Of a DNA stretch of 64,000 nucleotides, positions 22,098-33,900 are shown piece after piece. Within the stretch, counting starts at the first letter, position 1. Each line of letters begins with the position of its first letter. The translations under genes and the position numbers were made by a program. Below the pieces are notes generated by a model, which was not told the DNA's origin, made no database searches, and was given only the letters and a program-made list of their open reading frames with translations. The DNA comes from Bolinopsis microptera (lineage: Eukaryota > Ctenophora > Tentaculata > Lobata > Bolinopsidae): positions 2,014,001-2,078,000 of the forward strand of contig NC_087082.1 in NCBI RefSeq assembly GCF_026151205.1, given 5' to 3'.

Positions 22098-22412
22098 AGC
22101 CATAGTATTGAGGCGAAGGCCGGCCGCGCGATACAACTTTCTGCCTCAGTCCTCACTGCCCAGAACACAGAATAGTAATACCTTATTGGTAGGGGCCTAA
22201 CTTCAAAAATAAAAGATATACAAACGACTCATGGTTTTCAACAAAATGTTCGTTTCGCAAAACTAAGGTTATAATACCTCGACCCAAAAGGAAAATTTAA
22301 GACAAAGTAGTCGTTGATCAGTTATCTCAAAATCTCCACACTCCAGAAAAGTCTCATTTTGGGCCGATCAAAAGTTTGCAACTTTAACTTTGCGGATTCC
22401 TGTCCTCTGATT
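22098..22412. other. Spacer between the two hAT-like copies
   Basis: No gene. The last 100 bp belong to the interspersed repeat seen at 9600-9720 (AAAAGTTTGCAACTTTAACT). Confidence 0.6.
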
Positions 22413-22622
22413 AGGGGGTGCACGATAAAAATAAACTTGCTCGGATTTTTTTTTGTTTTTTTTTGGTGGATGTTATACTCGTCTAAATTTCTTCGAAGTA
22501 GCGCGCGCCGGGCCAGATCACCATTAACAATGGTCAATTTTTTAGAGACTGTGAGAATTTTCACAATACCAAATTTGTCATACCTTTTTTGGGAAGATCA
22601 GTGAGTTTCGCCTAAAGGTGCC

Positions 22623-22702
22623 TTACCTGAGGACCCCAGGCTTTAATGTTGGTAAACCGAATAGAGATTAGGCGGAATGACAGGCTGAGCGCGGCCCAGT
22701 AA
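22623..22702. mobile_element. 80-bp MITE (TTAC family), nested
   Basis: It begins TTACCTGAGGACCCCAGG and ends GCGGCCCAGTAA, with flanking duplication AAAGGTGCC / AGAGGTGCC. The opposed copy A (about 21965-21975) retains the empty site GGCACCTAGG. Confidence 0.8.
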
Positions 22703-22906
22703 AGAGGTGCCAGGCCATATTTGATGGTGCGCGGCTTTTGGAGCAAAAGTAGCTGTAAAAATATGTAAAAGTCGCGTAATTTGACCAAATTCGTTGATTT
22801 TTGTGGTATTAACAATTAATATTCGGATATATCTTCGGTTCCTTGAATGAGATCATTCTGAAAATTGGCGACGACCTTCCAGTTTCAATAAAGCTTTCAC
22901 AACTGT

Positions 22907-23043
22907 TTTGATTCACGATGTCAATCCTTCGCAGCTCGGTGAGGCACAGTGGTGCATTTTGCCGATCTACCGAAGTGTGGTTGCGAGAAGCATTATTTGA
23001 TGCGCGCGCGACCCAGTAGTGCATCGCGCTACAAACATGAGTA
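22907..23043. mobile_element. 137-bp insertion, nested
   Basis: It is flanked by a perfect 8-bp duplication ACAACTGT (22899-22906 and 23044-23051). Copy A has the corresponding unoccupied site (about 21785). The interior motif CAGCTCGG, then GCACAGT and CGCCGATCTA-like bases, recurs near 23990, 40135 and 41270, so it belongs to a repeat family without obvious TIRs. Confidence 0.7.
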
Positions 23044-23377
23044 ACAACTGTCCGACAAATTTGGTGGATATGGAAGTTGATATAATGTTCCAAATGGGGC
23101 AAAATGCGCTGCTTTTAGCTGTAATATAATTATGTAACAGCTAAAAGTAGCGTATTTTGCCCCATTTTATGTCTGATGGTTGGATATGATATGCTTTAAA
23201 CTTTTCGGACACTTTCCTTGTAAGTCTATTAAAGCTTACCAATTTTTGTTGCAATTGGAGGTCGGGAAGGATACTTAATATCTATTTGTTTGAAGAAAAT
23301 TGTGCTGACCGAAATTAGCGCTAAAAAACCATCCTACAATCGACACGCGCGGCTCACTGTCGATGGCGCACTACCTA

Positions 23378-24980
23378 CTTTGATTGGCTGAATTGTGTCA
23401 CGTGCTCATGCTGTCTGCTTGAAAATCGGAATGTGGCAAGCGTAAAAATCATTTGATGTCGCGCGCGAGCTGAGGTCAAGCCGTCTGTTTAAATTTAACC
23501 ACCTGATCTTGCCTCTAGTCACACCTTGATACATGTTTCGTATCCTTCGGCGGCGCGCGCTTCGCGCGCCAAAAGTGGCATGCAACGTATGACAAGTCAC
23601 ACCGCACACCGTATCAATTTGCGTATCAATTTCATTTTGCGCGCACTTTGCACTTCATTCCAGCAATTTAGCTTTGTTTCCATTTGGTGGACATTGTCCA
23701 CTGACAATAATTTTAATTATAACTGAAAATGTTCATCTAAATATATATATTTGGTGTAATTACTACAAAGATCAAGTAATATTATATGTATAAATATATT
23801 ATTCGTACTTTCAGAATCGAGCACTAATGCATTATTTGTTATTACATACTTTGTACTTTTACAAGAATGCATTTCCATTGTAGCGCGATACGTTTAGTTA
23901 CTGGGTCGGACCGTGCATCCAATATATAATATATATAATAATGCTTCTCGCAATAATGCTTCGTTAGATCACAATAATGCTTCGTTAGATCGGCGAGATG
24001 AGCTACTGGGCCTCGCTGAGCTGCGAAGAATTGACATCGTCAATTAAGCATTTCCAGTTTTGAGTTTTCAGTGTTCTTACTTCCTTCTAGTTCCAAGGTT
24101 GAAACTGTTGCGTTGTTTCATTTGATGTTTAACGATGTTTTCTTGCATCCTCACTCATGGAGGGGTCTGTAATCTGTATATACATTTAGTCGACTACAGG
24201 GGACAATTTTTAATTTTGATCACACTAATTTCTTATATTATGTGTAAAGGCCTAGAGGCTAGAGGTCTTTGATGAAGAATTTCGTGCTCTGTAAGTCCCA
24301 TTAAATGATGCAATGCTTGACTAGGTATCTTTATTATATAATCTTAGATTCTTACATTTTCATATTTTTGTATATTCATATTGGCATAGTGGAGGGTTGA
24401 GCTGGTTTCGAGCACAGGTTGCCCTCAAATTCGGCGATAAGTAGTGACCATCGGCACTTGAAACCACCCCAAGCCTCTGCTGATTTATTTATAATATGTT
24501 TATTGCAAGCAGCAGCTGCTGCATGATCGGTATATTGATTTTTGATTTTTAATGAATAATTCTTAATTGCTTATATAGCTTTAAATCCCTGAAAGTTGCA
24601 AAGTAAACTATGTGCACCCTTGCCTGGATATTGAAGTTAAGTTTGGATCCTGATCTGAATTCTCTCAAAACCAGTCTCAAAGATGACAGATAGTTCATTA
24701 TATTGAATTATAATTTTTCAGAATTAGCTGTTGCAACAATACATTGTTGATATTTGTGTAGGTCTCGTTGTGGAATAAGATTGGAGGGGATAAAACACAA
24801 TATAGTTCTCCCTAACAGTTTGCTTAACAATACTCTTTAAAAAGGTATTCAATTAATCGCCACTCTATGCCACATGTCTACACATACAAACACACATGTT
24901 TTACAACATTGATGTTTACTTTAATGAAAATTTAATTGCAGCATAAATGTTGTAAAGAATGATGTAGAAAAAAGCCGAAA
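23378..24980. other. Intergenic region upstream of AMN
   Basis: It starts with the tail of the interspersed repeat, then a GC-rich hairpin GGCGCGCGCTTCGCGCGCC at about 23553. AT-rich sequence without a supported exon follows. The AMN promoter must lie here, but no clear TATA box was identified. Confidence 0.5.
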
Positions 24981-27900
24981 ATGACGATACTTTTAATTTT
25001 ATCAGGTATTTCTATAGCATTATTCGTGTAAAGTGTTTTTATTTAGGTTTTTCGATTCAATTCTTCTTCTTCAAATTTTTTGAAAAAATCTGTTATAATC
25101 CGTGGTTGTAATCCGCTCACAACTCAGCTGTGCTGTGTGCTGAAGGAAGTAACGGTGTTGTGAGAAAGTACTGGCTTCACTCCAATAACTGGAACAATCC
25201 TATAAACTGGGATGTCTCCCCAGACCCATGTGACCCTGTCATTTTGTCTGATCTCGGTTAGTTCCTTTTTGAATTTGTCATATTACCTTTCTTATTTCTC
25301 TCTTCCATTTTTCATTGCTGCTGTGCAAAATAATTTTTTTCCCTGCTCTTGCCGAAGGCAAAAAGATCGTAGGGAATAAGTAATCGGGTTTGGATATATG
25401 AGGTGGCCCGACGGTCCTACGTTGACGACAAAAGTCTGCTCCTTCGCAATATAGACCACTCCCCTATAATTATGAGTATAGGAAGCGTCTGTTATGCTGC
25501 GCGCGACGCTCGGCATGTGTTAGTTAATTGCAGTATCCAACGCGAATTTCAATTGTCAAACGATGCCGTTCAAATTAAATTAGCCCAAAGTTTGTGCGCG
25601 GCGTACTAAATATTCGATTATCCTGCACGCGCGCAATGACAAATTACGATGAAAATACTGCAACTTTTTAACAACAAAATAATCCAATATCTAATTTTTA
25701 TTAATCGATAAAATTATCTTTTCGTTTAGTTGCAAATGTTAACGGTTTAAGCAGGGAAAATTAATCGTGCGTGGTGTAACCGCGGCGAAATTCTTGTTAT
25801 GAATTACTTTCTCTCAAGTCCATTTCTGAAACTTCAAACTAATTTTCTCAGCTAAATTCAATTTTTTGAATTGATGATTTGACAAAAAACATAAAACACA
25901 TCATGTTCTTGTAAGAATACCTCTCCAGGGTACGACTACTCAGTGTTAGTGTCAAGTAGAGCTCACCTCAACTCCCTGGAGTTCCCGAGCACTGGGGAGA
26001 TAATGTTTGGGGAACGTTCAAGCATCAGCTTCAGTCTCTCCGGTCTCGGACCTGGGCAGTGCTGTAAGTATCTTCTTCTGGTCCTTTGTGCTAATTAGTA
26101 GCTAATTAGATCTAATTAGTGCTAATAAGTAGCCTCATTTCAATGTGTATTATTATGCTGTTTTGTTGCTCTTTCATAAATACTTCTGTTTGATAAGAGA
26201 CTCCCATTTGCAGCAAGTCCCGTGAGTAACACATACACAGCGCGACAGTACAGCTGGGGAGATCCCAACAACTGGTACTCTCCATCTCAAGACGGTATCT
26301 TCAACACTGCTGACAGTGACAGGATCCCTTGTTGGACTGACGAGGTCATCTTTAACAAGGTAACAATATTTTTGTGGTTTTTGCGGTACTAACGGTACCT
26401 ACGGGTATTTAAAGCTGTTTCTACGTTAGAAAAATGATGAACAAAAACAAAGAATTGATCCCCATGTGTGATAGCGAAAACGTGATCTCCTTAGTTAGGT
26501 AATTAATCAATTATCTTCTAAAAGCTAGTAGTCGTAAATCACAGTCTAGTTATGTAAGTTCACCTCCCTGCTGTTAACAAAATCTATAGACAACATTATG
26601 ATCTCTCAATTTATTAAGTCTAATTTTATTGTAACATTGACATGGTGTGTATCAACACTGTAATATTATATGGCTACAGTATTACGATTATATAACTTTA
26701 AAATAAATGGAAGTTGTTAAACTATCTTATGATTTATGTCATCATATTCCCAATATTGTTGTACTCATGATATAAGCATGCTTTTCGGAAAATTACTTTG
26801 AACTTTTCTCATAGAAAAACATCAAAAGATACGAAAATCTGTATTATTTATCAGTAATATTCGCCTACTGAAAATGTATTTATTTACCACTTTATCTTCT
26901 AGTTAATCTCCTGTTAGATCCTGAGTCCTGACAATAAGTTAAAGTTTGTATCATGTTAGAGATGAGACCCCCCACTACGTTTCTTATCGGTAATTTTACA
27001 CGATTGGCAGTCCTTGATTAATGTATAAAACGAGTGTATCGTTCCGACAGAGTTACTCGTACAACTCGACAGAGTTTCTAGTACAACTCGACGATTATAT
27101 CACATTATGGCCTCGTTCACTCAAGATTGTTCTCAATCTAAATTGTAATGAATTCTGTTAGGCTAGGGTAGACCGGGTATTCAAGAATGCGTCACATTTT
27201 AATTTGAAATATTCCAACGTGAGATTCATCACATATAATATGCTTCATTGGATATGTATAATTAGGCAGGACTCACTAATGAGTAGTAATCTGGATAATT
27301 ACTTTTACATGACTAGTGTTTGATGAACACCGTCTTTAACACTTCCCAAGTTCACTTTCGTCATATTTACCCAAGTACAACTATTAAAGGTACACTTAGT
27401 ATATTGTATTGATTAATGAGAGTTAAATCCAACTCTAGCTGTACAGCAAATGTTATATCATGACTGTTAGAATTTCCGCTGTTTGTTCACTACATCCAAT
27501 ATGGTCCTCTACAATATGGTGCTCTACAATTTGAATTATACAATATGGTGATCTGCAGTCTGCATGTAATGCCGCTGTAATAAGACAATTATAAGGAACA
27601 TGCTAACATGTGACGCTGAAGAAGGGAGGCCATTAAGTTGTGTGAGATAATAACATGCGAGATGATAACACGAGATTACTTACAGCTGATTACTTGTTAC
27701 AGCTGCTGCAATGAATTAATCACAAACCACGTCTTATCAAATGTGAGACCTAATAACATTGTCTGAAGAACAATACCCCAGAATACAGGACACTGGATCA
27801 ATGTGTCTGCACTGTGTACCCCTCTGTGTTCTTCACAGCTGGTACCCAAACATCTCACAGTGACCCTCCTTTATTACATTAATAACAATGAAGATAATCC

Positions 27901-30900
27901 TCTAGATATATGTGTGGTGTGAATGATGGATCCAATAACATTTACCCGCCCTCGAATAATACCTCTTATAATTAGCATGTGTACTGTATGTGTCACACTT
28001 CCTTGTGAAGTGAAAGAGAACGTGTGTGCTATAATGCTAGTGGACAGTGGTGTACTCGATCTTCATATTGTATCACGTGACTTCTAGTCCTGTACTCAAG
28101 CTATCACGTGACTTCCTGACAACGTGCTCCGCTCTTCTGAGCTCACGTACCTTCGCTCTGTTTTATTGATCATGAACCTTCTCTGTCATTATGATATATA
28201 TTCGTGGGTGTGTGGGTATTATGTGTAATGATGTCCAGAGCCCTGAGGGTCAGAGCAGGGTGAGTAGCGAGTGTAAGTTAGTTAGGAACTCAAGGTAACC
28301 TAATTACATCTTAATTATATGGAGCGTAGTGTCCCACTAGTAGAATCCAGAGTTATCATCACAATGCAATGTGTACACAAGTCGCTTTATTACGGATATT
28401 TTGAACGACTCAAATCACAATCTGACGAAATTATGACCATTAAAAACACTTATCACACATGTCACACATGCTCACACACATGCTACACGCTCACACATGC
28501 TCTTGAAACATATCCTGTCCTGTACACATTCACCTCTGTGTAAATTAGAAGCGTTATCTTTATCAGGCTACATGATCAGACATGGTTTGCAAGAAACACG
28601 ACCACTAAGGGTGGATTTTAGGATAGATTTTAGAGTAGAATTAGTAGGTTAGTGTTAGAGTTAGGGTCCCTTACATGAGTTACATTTACTCTAACCCTAA
28701 CTCTACACTGGAGGGTTAGGGTGTAAACTGTAAAGTCTACTCTACCAGTCTACTCTAAAGTTTTAAAGTAATAGAACGCTCGTTTCGTAATGTGACATTT
28801 AGTCCTACCTGTATAATTAAATTCAGTTCATAATACCGACCTTGGTGAACTTCACAAAGTACGCATAAGTGGAATCACTAGAACTTCATATCGTTACCAT
28901 GCGTTACGTGTAGGGAGGTTTTGACAGTTTCTCAAATACGAACTGTGAATTTGTAAACTTTCCCAAGATTTATTTATACACAGGAATTTCCCACTTGTGG
29001 AACTGGGAATCTATCGAGTGCAAATTCTTGTTAAGACGTATCAAATTTTTCAGTAATTGTAGTAAGGTGACATATTTCCCATATTTCTAGTTACGCATGG
29101 TTTAATACTACGTCATTTCACCCATATACAAGTTACAACGTGTTGAGTGTTGGTGTGTCATTTTTGTCATTCTAAACTTATCTGGTATTCTCAGCCACAC
29201 CCTCTATATGTAATGTGAACTCTTATAATGTGGGGTAGCTACGACATTTTACCTAGATGTTAAGCATTTTAAATATATAGCGTTATCTATGGCAATTTGG
29301 CATATAATTTGACAAAGGGTATTTTGGACATCATTTATCCCAAATATCACAAAATTTGTAAAGGTCGACGTTTTTAAACCACCCTACTTATTGCCTTTAA
29401 AATATCTATTAGCAGGTTCCCTTCATTGATCTATTTCCTTTGGATTATTGCAAGACAACTTTTCATTATTGTCGTTACTTCTTATCTGAGCTGATCCAGG
29501 TTATTATGTTCCAAACATTGCTGATCTTTATTCTCATCTTAATTCTCATGATCTTAATTCTCATTTTAATTCTGATCGTGTGGATCATTACGTAAGGATC
29601 TAAATAAGATCATTTAAAGTGCTCACCACGACAGCATCTGACTGCCAAGCATATGTTTGTGCTGCTTACTGAGCGAGCACATTATTCAGAAACTTCTCAC
29701 GCACATTTATACTATGTCATGTTAATATCATACTGAATATACTGCTTAGGTTTAAATGTAAATATCATGTGAATATTTTGGAGTTTAAAATGTTAATTAA
29801 ATGTAAAGGTCTAAATGTAAATATGGTGGAAATGTTTCCATGTTGAGTAAATTACCACCGGTACTTACTACTACTATTTACTTTTACTGTACATTATTCG
29901 TCAACATAAAAAGGTATTGGTAGTTTAACTTGAACTTTGTGATTACCTGTGTTACCCCAAAAGAAACCCTCGTTAATATGTAAAAGTTGTCTCGTGTGAA
30001 CTTTGAACTGGACAGTTCGTCACCATCAGAAATAGAGATAATAACTTTAACTTAAACATAAAATATTAAAATTTGAACGATCTCACCCCCTACAGAGTAT
30101 AGCCTTCAACGTGCTACTAGACAAGAGTGTTGAAGTTGGATCACTCAAGATAGGAGAACAAGATCTCGATACGGAAGATGTCAGGGACTACGCTCTAGGG
30201 TCGGGCAGGTCACAGCTGCAGTTCATAAACCTGGCCCAGTTGATAGTGACGGGGCGGACGGTCTGTACCAATCATCAGGGATGTCTCTGTGGTAATCAGG
30301 TACATTAAATCCTTATCAGTTGCATTATTGTATGCACTATTGTTGGGGTCAAAACTTTAGCCGCCAGTCAAGTGTACCCTAATCGATAGTGTACGTTGTA
30401 CACGGTACATAAGGGGGGCGAGTGTATATTTAACACATTATATACTGTACATTGTACAATTACCGTGCAAATCTTTAAGAGTTATTTAGTAGAATATTCA
30501 ATAGCCCTCAGGCTAAACGGTCGTTCACACACTTCCCAGTCAGTGAGGGTTGGTATCACTATCCATCACACTATTTCTTAGCTGTGAACTCCCATTTAGC
30601 TGATTCGGCGGTATTCAGCTGACTCCTGTTGTGCAGATTAGACTGTTCGCGACAGAGTTTGTGGGAAATTGTCGAAGGTTTTTTTTTGTACCCAGTCGTG
30701 TATTTATTGTTAAAACCCAGAGTGGTTTTAAACCGATATAACACGCTGTATATATAAACCGTTATAACAGTCCCTATAATAATAGAGTTGTACCTTGTTA
30801 AAAGTTGTAATTTAATTCTGAGCTGGCGTGTAACTTGATTGCCTCAGACTTACATTTTACACTAAATTACAGGACATGTTCCCCGCCTCAGGGCTTCTTT

Positions 30901-33900
30901 GCTGATGACTAAATTCTGGAGGGATGTTATGTCGAACTTTATTTCAGTTGGATTGTTCGTCGGAGTGCCCGCGACGAGACTGTGTCAAGCCAATAAAATC
31001 AAAAGGGATGTGCTGCCACTATTGCGGTAAGAAGTCATTTCAGGTACACTTTCACCCTTGTGTAATTAATTAAAGAAGATAATGTTAAAACAATACACAC
31101 GTTTCTATCACTAGTCAACTAGTTTAACATCAATGTATCTAAATATTTTGAGTGTGGAGGCAATGTCATTTCAATAAATAGATAATGAGTTATTAGACTC
31201 GCAGCTGGTAAGACCATGTTCATTGTTCCTTCGTCACATTCTGAAGGCCCAATTTTGCTTATTACTAGCAACTTGCACCTGTATCGTTAAATCGGACTTG
31301 GCGCTAGGATTGATGCGCGCTATGCGCGCGCATGCATGGGTATAGCATGGCTTTGTTTTCTTTGGACTACCGCATGGAATAACTGACAAAGCTAAATAAG
31401 ACAATTACGATGCAATAAGCCTTCTATATCTTCAATACTGTTCGTGATGTGTGATAAAACTTTAAACTCAAGTTAATATTGTCGTGGGTGGCCGATACCA
31501 GTCGCTCATTAATTAACTGCGTATTCAGGAGCTGAGGTGAGATTCAGGCCCCCTGCTGGCTTTTATCTCGAGAAGTTCAAGAAGAGTCTCGGAAATTTCC
31601 TCAAAGACGATCAGCTAGCTAGTGTAAGTTAGATCTCAACTTGGTGACATTATAAAATACTAGTGTACTGTGTAACCCCCTGTAAATGGTGAGAGAGTGT
31701 GAGAAAGGGAGAAAAAGTGAGACACTTTAGTATCACATTTGGAGTACAAAACCATTAATTTAACCACTTACTAAAGGCTGATTTTTAAAAATTTGCTTAT
31801 TGGCTTCGTCAGACTGTTGTCGAAACTGTACCGAAAAAACCAGTTCCATAACTCTTACCGTTTTCTTGATTAAGCCGTTCGGAAATTACACACGTACACA
31901 TATACACACATACCCACACATTTATTGGGGTTATTATTATAGATCCTTTGCATACATGATCGATATGAGATATACTGTTAAATAATACCAGTCTCACTAG
32001 TTGACTGATTGAGTGGTTGCTCCTGTAACACTGATTCCTACAGGACCAGATCTCAATAACAGTGTCCCTACAAGAGTACGAGCTCAGCACTCTCAGTATT
32101 CAGATCACTGTCTCGGACTCTATCGCAGGTACATTCCGAGTTAACCATTGTTGATATAAATATAATATACTACTTTCAGTGGTCATACTTTTCTCAGTAT
32201 TTTCTTCGTATGAGAATTTATTTGAAACTATGAAACTCATCCAATAAAAAACGTAGCCTTAACTGCAACATTTTAAAACAAAAATCGCAACTAAAATAAT
32301 AAACTGTTTTTTAAGAAGTCGTTACAACTTTTAAATGTCAAAATGAAACCAATTCAGACGTAAATCGATCTATTTAATATGTATTGTTTCGTAATAGCGT
32401 GTCTGTTGACAATGAAGTAAAACGCGTAGAAACTACGATAATACAGCCTATTGTTGCTATGGGGTCGTTCACATATTACGTAATCAGACGAGGGGGGGGG
32501 GGGTTTCAAAATGATAACGCTAGTGTAATTTTGACACAATAGCTATGTGTAAAAGTGATTACGGAGGGGGGGAGGGGGTTACAAATTGTTCAAAAAGTGA
32601 TTACATAATATGTGAACGATCCCTATTGCCTATATAGCAAATAACACTGGGCTCAGAGCATTCTTTAAATTTTTGTATGTATAATGTTTGTGGGGCTAAA
32701 TGTCCAGATTCCATATTCCAGGTGCAAATTTATAACGTTTCTATAATAGATTAATTGTTCAGCAAGGACTTTATTAAGTGTTCATATTTTGTCTTTTCAT
32801 TTCCACATCAGAGCTGTGACCAGCCTTCAATACACTTATCTTTTTCGCCAACACAATAACCAAGACAACCAAGAGCATGATAATCACAGCTTGACCGACG
32901 TTACCACAAACCAATATCGTTTTCAACGGACTCGCCTCTCCTGACTGTGCATCGGGTTCCACACACTTCAAACCATGTGTCTTTTCATTTTGGCACGTGA
33001 TATTCAAAGTAGATTGGAAGTCAAACTCTTTGAAGCCGTACCCAGGTTTGCATCTGACTGAGATGTTGCTGCCCGGTAAGTATAGTGGTAGTCTACCTTC
33101 AACGTTTCCATTAGCAACCTTGAACTTATTTCTTCGACACAAGGCAAGGTGCTCCTCAGGGAACAGAAGTCTCAGGTTGCTTAAGCGGATATTTGAGGTC
33201 CCAGGGTAGACGTACCTATCCAGACTTGTTATTGAGAAGAAGCAATTGTTGTTGTTTTCTGAATCAATGGGATCTAACACGCTAGATAACTGGAATATTG
33301 ATCCTCTGATGATTTCAAAGAGCTGATTCACATTATCGTCTTGGCAGAGAGCTAAAGAAGCCACTTTGCTGCTGGAATGGTGTGTTACGTCCGCTTCTAA
33401 ACAGTTGTTGAGAGAATTTGCTTGGTAAATTTTAAATCTGGTCTTATTCCCATTTTCATTTATTCTTTTCTCAAATAGCCATGGGATAGCTGATGTGCAA
33501 TCTTTCCAGTTCAACTCCATCAATTTCCCAAACCCCAAGCACAGTCTACTGTTCACGTTCTTCATCAAAACTCCCTTTGAATCCTTATTTGTTGTTGTTG
33601 CGCTTTTGATTGTCCTGCATGGCACCGATGGACTTTCCTCAAAATTCATCAAGCATTCAATGTTTCCTTGAACATCAAAAGATGAATGATTTCCTTGAGA
33701 TGATGAATTATGAAGGGGAAAGTGGTCGTAAATGCTGCAATTTGATGTTGTTGAGTCAAAAGTAAATGAGCAGCAGGTTTTGTGATACCAACAGTACATC
33801 TTGCAAGCAGTCACACTTTCAGCAGAGACATTTGTGATCACCTCACCAAACGATAATTTGCGAGATACGTCAGCCGTGTAGAACTCGTAACAGTGATCCG

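Larger units (their letters stand above)
22413..23377. mobile_element. hAT-like non-autonomous element, copy B (inverted, with two nested insertions)
   Basis: Same family as 21503-22097 but in reverse orientation, with flanking 8-bp duplication CTCTGATT / CTTTGATT. It sits inside the 9155-type interspersed repeat, whose sequence resumes at TGGCTGAATTGTGTCACG. It is longer than copy A because of nested insertions at about 22623-22702 and 22907-23043. Confidence 0.8.

Noticed and set aside
28652-28708. Interstitial telomere-like TTAGGG/CCCTAA
   Set aside because: Only single GTTAGGGT units in an inverted pair, no tandem TTAGGG tract.
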